Below, in pieces: positions 31,851 to 43,800 of a DNA stretch of 64,000 nucleotides. The stretch comes from Spodoptera frugiperda. Lineage: Eukaryota; Arthropoda; Insecta; Lepidoptera; Noctuidae. Within the stretch, counting starts at the first letter, position 1. Every line of letters begins with the position of its first letter. Made by a program: the position numbers and the translations under genes. The stretch lies in NCBI RefSeq assembly GCF_023101765.2, contig NC_064213.1, forward strand, positions 3,410,001 to 3,474,000. The letters run 5' to 3'. The notes below the pieces were generated by a model. It searched no databases. It saw nothing but the letters and a program-made list of their open reading frames with translations, and had not been told where the DNA came from.

Positions 31851-34800
31851 TTAGTTATGATTTAAAAAGTCAACGAACAAATCTACTTCTGAATTCATTT
31901 GCCTTACACTATTCGTCTACAATTGGGGTCTAAGATAGGCCTAATGAATCAGTGTTATGTTTTGTCTGGTTCTCGATTGACATTGACAGTCCTTAGTTAG
32001 CCGGTAACCAGATGCTGACTAACTGAGATTGGCATCTACACAAATACATTAAGCTTAGATGCTACTCGTACATTTGTATCGGAGTAGAGAGGTAAGACTT
32101 GAAACCAAATGTTACCAATCAACATTTTTGGATCAATTTGACAATTATATGTGTGTAGTACTATGTTACAGGATAGGTTAGAGGTGATTTAGAAGTTCAG
32201 ATTTATCGCTATGATATTTTATAATTCGTAGAGACTATAGAACCTATTAGATATGCGTTACATGTATGTCTAGGTATGGATTAAGGTCACAGGGAGCCGT
32301 TGAATGCAGAATGCTTCCAACTGGCCTATTGGGAAGTCATTGGAAGTCATTGGTTTGTGGCTGATAATGATGCATAACAATAAAAACTAGACAAATGTGT
32401 GATAAGTGTGAGTGTTCCGGTGTTTTCATGGTTGTATCTACTGTAGATCCTGGCTTACAAGAGTTTTGGGAGGTTGTGGTGAGCTTGTCTCACATAAAAA
32501 TGTGTGAGTTGAGAATCAAACTTCGCTTTCCTGTAAACAACAGAGTTCTGCAAACTTTAAAATCAAATCTAGAGTCTCATGCTCAGCTACCACAGTAACA
32601 ACCACTGGACTAATGAGGCAAACAATAATAAAATGAACCATAAAACATTAATGTTTCTGTTTTACATTTGGATCCTTATCGCGGACCCATTTAAATTAAT
32701 TCAGCCTCAATTTAAAGCTAGATTTATACAAAGATTATAGTACTGACAACACAAACTAATTTTGTCTAGCCTAATTACATAGAATGATGGCGTTTTGTTC
32801 CCCAAGTGGTTGTAAGTCCGACAACTGAACAAGTGGTTTTGAGTTCGTTTTTAGTTTCGGCCAAAGATTCAAAGGGCTTAGTATGAGTTTGCGAAACGAA
32901 AGCGCGTAAGGTAAAGGCGCTCTGATTGGTGGCCATGGGGTGATGACGTTGATCTGTCGGTTCGCTCACAAATACTTAATGCCATCCAATCCACTAACCC
33001 GCATTGAGCAAGCGTGGCGATTAATGCTAAAACCTTCTCCGTGTGAAAAGAGCCTTTGTTCAATAGTGGCCATTAAGTCTTTGACTGCCAATAGAAAACT
33101 GTCGAAGGCAAATCCTCCTCTAACGTCGGTCACCGGTGACCACCATGGTGTTCAATGTGTTAATAGGCTATTGATGATGATGATTATATATATTTCACTG
33201 GGGTTTAAAATTTGCTTTAATTTAGAACAACCGCATCGACACCTTTATAAACAAAACACGTGTTAACTTCCTAATTTAATACAATCCACTGATTTATTCA
33301 GTAGCTATTTATTAAAATGGTTACCAAAGTTTTGCTTATCAAAGTACGTAGCAACGATCTACGATCAGGTAATAGTTTCCTTCTGAAAATGATCCACTAA
33401 TATCAGATTTGCGTTTACAATGGTAATGCGAAGCTCTCATGCTAACTATAATATGCAAATTGAAAAGAACACTAAAAATTTGACCCGTTATTAGGTAGTT
33501 TCCGAATTATTATCGCAGTGTTCGTTTTTATTATTGTTTTTCGGGTTAAGTATAGGTGGTAAGTGTGTTTGTGATATTCGTAAATGATTTCTAATTGTAT
33601 TTTAAGAATGCTTAATACTTATTTTTCCTTTTCCGGTTATATAATACCCTATTGCTATTGTCGCGCGGTTTCACCAGCTCTGCACGGTTTCTATTGGTCG
33701 TAGCGTGATATTTTATAGCTTTTAGCCTTCCTTCATAAATGCACTATAGAACTCAAAAAGAAATATTCAAGTCGGACCTGTAGTTGCGGAGATTAGCACG
33801 TCTAAAGAAAAAACAAACTCTTCAGCTTCATACAATTATGAGTAAAGAGTATAGATTTAAGGTTCTCATTTGTAAATGTTTAAGTTAGTAAGGCTAACAA
33901 CTCTTTAATACAGCTCAATATTGTGCCAACTTCATTAATTTTAGGATCCTAATAGAATAAGAGAAATAGAAAGCTTATTCCTTAATTTGTAATAGTGAGT
34001 TTGATTCTAAAAAGTGGGAGTTACGTCCTCCCCTCGTATGTCATAAAAATATGGATAGTTTGATGTTGTTCATGTTAACAAAAATTGCTGTAAAAACGAA
34101 ACAAAACGACAGCTTTCGGAAAAGTTGGAAAATGGATTATGAACCTTTAGGCAGACAGGCAAGGTTCAAAGTCCGACCTGATTGCAATTCCATGAAGAGC
34201 ACACTGAAATGTTGCTACAGAACAAAGCAAAAATTGGTATAAAAGGAAAATGTATTAAAGTCCATATGCTAAGCTTCAAACACTAAAATCAAGCGAACAT
34301 AATTCCCAATATGGCACCACAATGAGCAATTCGTCATAGGTAATAATCGAATCGGGCCGCTATTCTAAACATTTTACATTCAACGCTACATTATTCTTAA
34401 TTAAAAATTTCGTGTGATTAGGTGTATCACGTATACATACAGTCATTATTTTTATAACTTACCCAATAACCACTCTTTGTATCAATGACATAAGAAATAG
34501 AATCGTTTAATAGCATGTCGTGACACGCAAATTATAAATTTGTGAGTTCACGTAATGGGTGAAATTACGGGCGCCGAATCGTCTCGATTCATGTTACGAT
34601 TACGATGTAGAATCGAATACGTTATCAATTACAATTAACGCGTATTATTAAAGTAACGGTTGTAAGCACTTTTGAACAAGTTTCTCGAAGAATTTAAGCG
34701 TTGTTCGGTAAAAGTTTAAGCTTGTCTTCCAATATTATTGAGGGCTTTTCATTTGCCTGTCCTATTATTAAAAACCCATTTCGTAAAATATTGGATATTA

Positions 34801-37800
34801 AGTGTACGCTGATAATTAACGAAATAGATATTTGGGAATCGAAATTAAGGTTAGTTTTCGACAAACTATAATGGCGGACTATTATTGTCCTGACATGTTT
34901 ACAGAGATATTCTTTATTCAATAGGTACGTCAGCAAAATAAAAACGTTAATTAAATTAAATGACTCTCATTTTGAGATTTCCTCATTAATAACTGGTTTA
35001 TTTTATACTTAAAGAGTTTTGTTGTAATTATATTGACGTGTACAAGGCCTAATTTATTTATATGTATAGGTATATATAAGTTAAAAACAATTATGTCTTT
35101 GTAAATAAAGCGCAGAGTGAATGTCGAACATTATTGCATTGGTCGCTAATGAGTTACGAGTGGTTTTAAAAATAGATCCCTGTTTGTTTTACTCCATATG
35201 TTTAATGTTTAGTTAAATGTAAATACGGCTTATTAGGTAAAAGCATTAATATTGTTTTACATTGTATAAAAAAACAACTCGACAAATACACATACCTTAT
35301 AAAACATTTTTCACAATAAATACTTTCGTACGTTCGTTCCAACAAACTTTATCGGAAAAGTAGCTCTACTTTAAAATGAATGTTGTATTTTAACATATAG
35401 CTGATTAATTATAATGAGGATTATTTATGCCGGCTACAGCATGTTCGATCCCTCGTATCCTCTCATGCAGATCACGTAAATGACGGCACGTTTCTAGCTG
35501 AATCAACAGGTAAGTCCCCCGAGTAGAATGGATATAGAAAAATAAAATGACATACACCAACACTTTTTTGTACTAATCGCATTTATTATGGACTATCGAG
35601 ATGATATTGATTCGTGAGCATTGTAATTATTAAATGGCTAGAACTACTTATAGAAATAGTGTTTCAAATAGGGATGATGACGGTCTGTTATGTAATGAAA
35701 ACATATTAGATACGTATTTTTTTTATTTTGTCATAAAAGGTAACAATACGATTAGATGAAGCGAATCAAATTTTAGGAGTGAGAGTAAATACGTCATTTC
35801 TACATATAAAACGTACATAGAACTGATATTTCAAATCGATATATTATAGCTTTGAAATTCAGTTTTAATAAAGCGAATAGAAGTATAAAGAATAATTTAT
35901 CTACATATACTCAAGAATTAGCTTTGCCTGTGAAATATTATATCTATATCTTGCGGGGTTTCAACTTTTTCTGGGTACTTCTAAAATGGTATTCAACATC
36001 AATCAATTGAAACTTCAGCACTTGTAGTTATAATAAGATTTAGCCTTACCCGTTACAATAAAATCGAAAACAATATTCCACAACAGTAATAAAACGAGCC
36101 TTTCTCACATTTTCTACTAATGCCAATTAATTTAAAGTTCACTTATTTATCGGGTCTATCCGAGTCGGTCCAACTCTTTGTTTTCGCTTACGTTATCGAT
36201 TGCGTTCAATTTTATCGACGACGTTAATTATTTGTAATGGATTTTAATTAGTTAATTAATTAATTTAGTTCGGTACGCCGGCTGGCACGGTCGTTAGTCG
36301 GTTTCTTTGATGCCGACGTGAACTTCCTTTATTTTGGTCGAACCTCTTTGTATTGTACATTTTAGTGTCATTAGTTCGCTGTATATTTACGGGGAATTAT
36401 GTTTAATTATGAATTAATAACCCGTTGTACTTTTAGGAATGGTTCCTTTATTATTTTTAAGTGCGTGCGTGAGTTGGGTCTTGATTTACTTATTTGTGAG
36501 TCAGGAAATGCTTTTGTGGTTGCTCCGGATAACTGGGTTATCAGTCGAGTTTCTGCGAAGGACTTGTACAAATAACATAGCTTCACGTCGATATATGTTG
36601 ATTAGATAGTATTGCTTCTGTAGAACATATACGAACTATTATATCTATCACTGTTCGTTTATCAAACAATTTTGACAGAAGCAAACATTTGTTTGATAAG
36701 ACCAAATTCGATAGTGGCGCCGATAAATGAGAACTAAAATTTAAAACTTCAATGCAAAGTGTAGTTTATTTTTTTCAATCGATACCTATCGAAAAATAAA
36801 TGACGTGAAAGGGTAACAGCTAAATGCTATTAGCGTATAAATTATGGTGTAATTGAAAGAAGGGGAGCTGGTGACGTCATTTCCCTGCCCCATCATTCAA
36901 TTGATGCATCCCTCGATCAAAAGCCAATGGATTATCGGTTTTTATACACATACTATACGGAACTTTTGATATGGGAATATAAACTCTGTTTTGTATTGTT
37001 TCGGTCACTTTGCTGGTCTTTTTTGCTTAACACATTGAACGGCGTGGTGGTCACCGGTGACCGACGTTAGCGGAGGATTTGCCTTCAACAGTTTTCTATT
37101 GGCAGTCAAAGACTTAAGCATAGGATGGTGAAGATGATCTCTTGTATGTAATTCCAAATATTTTTCGGTTCGATATAAAAGCTCGATTCGGTTGACAGTT
37201 ACCGATTTTCAAACAGAAAACGAATTACATAACCTAAATCCCTATGAAACGAAATTAAAATAATCGTATTGGCGATTACAGAATTCGTGTTAAACTTTAC
37301 CAAATAGATTTATCTAGACCATTTGGCGGAGCGAACCATAGAGAGGAACTGAGTAATTTAGTAATTGTATCCACTAACAAGGAATTAAATAGTAATCAAT
37401 AGAACTGGGGCCCGGGCACGAACCTCCTAGAGCATTTTGTTCCGACGACACGGGAGCGATACGATTCTATATAAATGAAGAAGTTTTTGATATATCGTGG
37501 CTGATGCTAAATAAATATTATAATTTTTCTTTCGTTATTTCTTTCTTTCATATGAAATGAAATGAATTTATTTTGTAAATAGGCTACAAAAGAACACTTT
37601 TACACGTCAAAAATTATTATATAAAAAAATCTAGATGAGGTCGGCATTTCCTAACGGACTATTCTGAGAAGAAATGCCGAAACAAACTCAGATAGTGTTT
37701 GTGAGTGGCAATAGAAGGATTTCCACAAATAAGATTAGAATTTTACTAAGTTTTAAATTAAGACAACATGTATTTTCTTGAAATGTCAATGTTTCATAGT

Positions 37801-40800
37801 TTCCTTATGATCTGTGCATCTACCTATCTATTAGAAAATAATAGTTATTATACGACTTATTAAAGCTACAGAGCATTATTTATAACAAATTTGCCACGCT
37901 GAAATTCCTCAATAATTTTCAAATATTTTGTAGAAACAGTAATACTGTCCTGAGTAGAAACAGTATTGTTCTCACTTCTTGGAAGAAGCGATCATCTGAA
38001 GCTCTGAACACAAATCAAACAAAATCTGACACACTAAAAGCGATACGTGGATTTGCGAGGCTATTGTTTTAAATGGGTACTTACGCTTAAAGTTTGGGGC
38101 CAATTTTGCGTGTCTAGGTTTATGTTGGCCTCTGTAAATGTATTGTCATACCTTGAGACTTACGTAATAATGCGGTAAGTCACTGACTCGGAGCCTCTTT
38201 AACTTGGTAGACGATTTACAAGAAACAGAAATGGAAATAATGATGAAAAGATACGATTTAATGCTACATTTCAATTTTACTTACTTATTGTTCGCGGAAA
38301 TCGTGGATCGATGTCTTAAAGCAGTTATAGCTAGTAATAATACTAGCTAATTTCAATATTTTCATCCACGTTGTCTGTTTTAAAAGTCCGTGAATTGTGC
38401 GTTGAAAGGAAATCCCCGATAGGATAGACAGAACCATTTCAAAATGCTAACGAAATGACAATGACAGTGACTTCGTAGGTCTACACCCGTCATTCATTAG
38501 CCACGGCCACAAACCACCACGAACTAACAGATTTCTTTTCACAAAAAATACAACAACTTTACTTAAATTCAATCGTCACAGATAATTCAATATACCAACG
38601 AAAAAAAAAGCTAAACCAAGTCTATTCGCTTTCGACGTAATATCGACGCAATTATTCGATTTTTAAAAACAATTAAAAATAAAAAACGGATGCGTTCATA
38701 AAACGGCCAGGTGTTTTTGTAACTTTTTTATTTTACTTCGGAACTATCCTTTTTGCGGATATCACTTTCATTTATCGTGATACAACAAACAATTAGCAGT
38801 TAGCAATGGATCGCTTCGTTCAGAAATAGCGAGGAATCGATAGACTCATTATGAAACAATTAACTGAGTAGGACGCGGTACGTGGGCATCAGATGATGTT
38901 TGCAGTAATTATTTTATTTACCTACTTATTAGCTTATTTTATATTTTTATCTACGGAAAAATACAAATAGATAATCTAAGAGTTTTTTAGGATAAGGGAA
39001 AATCTTCCACAGTATAAATATTAATACAAAATAACAACGTCATCCCTCTTTATACCCGAATTTGTAAGCAGAGGTACACATTACAGCAATAATACAATCT
39101 ACACCCAATTTTCACCATTTGTGTTATAAGCCTATTGCTGTATTCTGGGCACAATTCCAGACTCAGTGCTACTACTGAGCAATTTTTCGAAATACTGAAA
39201 AAAGCCCAATAATGAATCGAATCCGAGACCCCTTGTCTGGCAGTCGCACTTGCAACCATTCGACCAACGAGGCAGATATTAATACAAAATTTTATTTTTT
39301 TTACTTGTGACTACTGGACACTATTTTCCCCGAAACAAACTAAGTAATGAAAACAAAACACGAATTATGTTAAACTAATACAAATTACTAGGAAAAAAAG
39401 CGGCATAGTTTTTGTCGATAACAGAGTTAAAATGTTAGTGTAGTAATAGTATTCCCAATGGACAGTGTGACGGAACGAAACGTATGTCCGATGTAGAGAA
39501 TTAGCTTCAATCCGGTAAATAAAACATTGCCAATCTGTTGCATTCGATATTTGAATAGAATTCTTTTGCATTTGAAATGAGAATTTCTTTTATTTCACAT
39601 TTTATTATGGGTTTAACTGATGTATTGAGACAAATAAAATTTAATGATTAGTTTCAAACTAGATATTACTTAGTGATGAAGATGTAATAGTTAAGCTGTG
39701 AAACAACTATGTGACCGTTTCCAGCGATACTAAGCTATGTAGACAAAAATGTGCTATGAAGATGCGCCAATGCAAGGTAACTGTGTGAGGAAGATGCGCA
39801 GCTCAAGTATGCGATGTATCGATGGCAGGGAAGCCATCCATAGCACGCATCTTTCCATATAAAACACATAGCTTAGCTGAGTCCGCTTCCACCAGAGCTA
39901 ATCTATATGCACCAATGAATATGATTGGTGGAAGCCAAACTCTGATAGAATACTTTTCTATCGAAGTTGTGCTACGTGAGATAAATATAACATAACTTTT
40001 GACTGTATTATTATTATTAAACTGTTATGAGGTAACAAGTTTATCATCCCAAAAGGCATTATACCTTCTCAAATGTAACTAAAGAACTTAGACAAAAATA
40101 TTACAGACTAGCATTACAGCATCACCAACAAAAGAGGTCACGAATTAACTAAGGCCAAATGAAGACCAAAAATAAACCCAGCCTACCTTAGAATAGGTCA
40201 AATACGATTCTCGAGACGGTGCAAATAAAAATCGCTCCATTTCTGGCTCCAAATGTGAATGAAATGGGCCAATAAAAATAACTCGCGTCTTAAATAAATT
40301 GCCATAGACTGCTTGGGCGGATAGCTGAATTAGTATCAATTAGGTTGTGTGTATATTTGTACATTGTATCTAAGTACTTGTATTGTAGAAGTTACGATTG
40401 GATTAAAGAGAATGAGTTTTCGGTTTTAAGTGATGTTTAGTTGTTGTAATATCTGGTTGAAGAAATGTCACATCACATTACATCAACAGCCTATAAGTGG
40501 CCACTGGTGACCAAAGGCTTCTTCTCACACAGAGAAGGTTTTTTTAAGGGGGGAAAATCATTCAATGACTTCTCCCGCCTTGGGCGAGGGCGAGTGTTAG
40601 ACTCTTACTGACTAAAAACCACCCCGTTCCTACTCCTGCTTTTTGACCCGGAGCCCCGGTAAACCCGCTAGGTAGTCCGCAGCTCCGGATCAGACACAGA
40701 TAAGGTCTGCACGGTTAGTGCGGTGGCTGGGCAACTGGCTGCCGCGCAACGGCCTAGCGGGTTCGATTCCCGCACGGAGCAACTCTATGTGTGATCCACA

Positions 40801-43800
40801 AATTGTTGTTTCGGGTCTGGGTGTCATGTGCATGTGAACTTGTATGTTTGTAAACGCACCCACGACACAGGAGAAAATCCTAATGTGGGGCAACGTTTGT
40901 TAAAAACGAAACGAAACGAAAAACGAAAGGTTGGTCTCAGGTTTGAAAAAGTATCATATCAGATGATTTTTGTTGTTTTACAGTTCATGTAAACGATTTC
41001 TTAGATATATTTTTCTTAATTAGTCGAATTACATTTAAGAACCTATTGTTTATACTAAGTTACAGGTTAATTAACGTCATACAACGTGCAATTACACGTG
41101 CTTATAATAATTTTCGTATGAATTCGAGTAAATGAGATATGAATTACACGAAAATGTAAAAATTAAAGACAATCCGATGGCTTTCCCCGAGCGGTTTTTG
41201 ATTTAATAAATGAATGTAAGCGAATTGGCTGCCTTAATGGCATTCGGTATGATTTACATAAGTAATGATCATTGATACGAATTAATTAATTAATTAGCCA
41301 TGTAGTCCTCGAAAAGGCCACCCAGTATCTGGTACACCTACTTTGTATTATTTCAATGTAAGCTGTAAGTGTACCGATGATATTTTCCTTTTGGAGTAAG
41401 TACTAAGTAGCCCGACAAACTGCCACTTGTAATGCACTTAATTCCAATACATTATTGCTTAACATATCTCTTACAGATAATACGCTGTACCAATAAAATG
41501 TTTAAACGATATTATCTTAACAACTAAAAGGCTTTAAGTTGACTTACAAATAGTTTTTATTGCGTAGAAACTCAATACTTTAACATAAAAATATTCTACT
41601 AGAAACGTATTAAAATTATTGAGAACATGTTTAAACGCACGTGTAATTAGATTTGTTCGAGTTAAAAATCAAATTAAACAAACCTTTTTTTCGAAACGCA
41701 ACTAAATTAACTTTACAATGGTGTGATAAGATCGCGCGGCGCCGCTCGCCTACGTCGAACGGACGCGGGCTACTTTGAGCTAATCAACTTAACTCGACTG
41801 TCACCGAACGCACTCGGGAACTGGGAACTTCTAAACAGAGCACGGACAGTCTACAACAACTCTTTATAGTATTAGGTAAAATAACTCCTAGGACACTGTT
41901 AGACTTCGCCTAGCTAATGGATCGCTCCTCTATGCTTAGAACGTAAAACTTTTATGGATAAGTAGAATCGAGTTAGTAGTTGTGTCGAAAATAGCGTTTA
42001 AGTTGCTCTTAGTTTTGCTTTTGTTGTGTTGAAATGGCGAATGAGAGTTTGTCAAAATGTTTTGGTGGAGTTACAATGGTAAGTTGGCTACTAATATATC
42101 GGGTCTGTTGGGATTAGTTTCATTAAATTTGCTGCTTGTTCTAGCCTATTTAGTTACGTTTTTTTGTTTACAGTAATAGAATATAATATTGTACATATGT
42201 TGTTGAGGACATTTTTATGTTTATACTTATATTTATGCAACGTAAGGTTGATTTACGATTTTTTAACAAATTTTAAGTATACTCAAAAACACTTACTTGG
42301 CGAATCAGCAAGCAGATCACTGTCGTCCTGTGACGGAGACTTCACAGATCCAGGTGACATCTTCACGGGAGCATGCGGCGACGGAATCGGACCGGACCCG
42401 GCACTACCAGCACTGCTAGCCGGTCCGGCATTCGCGTTGTGTGACGTAGTGATCGTTATCTCTCCGTTGGACGCAGCCAGCCTGTGTAACATTAGTATTA
42501 TGACGTCATTATCTAGTAAATGCATCCTAATAGGGTGATTGAAGTATTTGATGCTTGAAATTACCGTGTTGCACACCGATAATTTATTCAAACACGTGTT
42601 TGTACGGAGCGTAGTTATCGTTGTGTCGAAGAGCTGTTAATGTTTTAGCGTGGGTGGTCCTACCTATATTTAGAGTAGTTATAGTAACTTAATTTTACTT
42701 ACAAGTAAATAGTATATAAATATCTAAATTAAAATCAGATAAAAGGTAAAGATAGCATTTTTTTTGAAATATAATAAAACTAGAAGCTATGAAAAAATAT
42801 AACAAAAAAATAAAAGGCGCGAGTGGCGAGCGTTATTTTTAAAATTCGTCGTAATGAAACCGCACCTAACAGTAAGTTATAAGGTAATCTTAGACAAATG
42901 TCGGATGAAGTCAATTAGATGTTGGTATTTTTTATCTCAGATACATTTAAATGTAAAAGAAATCTTGTCGTGTTCAAACTGCGAAGAGATATCTATTTAT
43001 TCTTTTGTTTTTACTCTTGGTAATGTCTACTTAAACTACATTAAGTTACTTATAATTAGTTAGAAAGCGTACTTTTTAGGGAAATTTTAATAAGATGCAC
43101 TTGGTGTAGTAATTGCTATGTTGGTACGAGATTTTAAGTGAAGTATTACGATAACTACCAATACAAATTGGGGTATTAGGTTAATCGGGAGCGCTATGTA
43201 GGTAATATTTAGCATAGAACATCGATACTACCCAAAATACTTATGAAAAACCAAATATAACTCAGTCAAAATTTTCAAAACTGAGGCTGGTGACTGGGCT
43301 ACCGGCTGCCATGCAACGGGTAGCGGTTTCGATTCCTACACGGAGCAACTCTTTATGTGATCCACAAATTGTTATTCCGGGTCTGGGTGTCATGTGTATA
43401 TGAAATTGTATGTAACGTTTAAAAGACAAGATGTGTGGTCAATCAAATCCTATTGAGACCTATTCTTATTTCAAAGTTAGTTCTCAGTGTCGGTAAATTC
43501 AGAATTATAAATAAAGATTACAGTTAAAAGGAAAGACAGAGCCTATCACTAAACAGTGGCACGGCACTTGTTCATTGTCACTAAACAATAGGGGGCAATT
43601 TTTCTCAATCAGTACTGCGATAAGACATCAAGATATAGAAGGTACGTTTCCTTTCATGATTCATATACTTAGTAGTAGTATTGGGGTGCTTTTCCAACAG
43701 GGATGTGTTAGGTAACTATGCTACGAAGATGTAATAGCTAGGCTGTGAAACTATGTGACCGTTTCCACTGATACTAAGCTACGTAGCTGTGCGAGGAAAA

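Noticed and set aside
2582..33460. Scattered perfect ATGCAAAT octamers (2582, 9775, 11074, 26524, 27717, 33452)
   Set aside because: The number is close to what the AT-rich composition predicts for 64 kb on two strands. Only the dense cluster at 24.8 kb is reported.
40720..40800. tRNA-gene-like segment with perfect A and B boxes
   Set aside because: It is followed by the family B body shared with four other copies and the cloverleaf is not canonical. It is the head of a SINE.
42164..42538. 124-codon plus-strand open frame
   Set aside because: Antisense shadow of the pdm3 exon at 42297-42481, which has matching splice phases on the minus strand.
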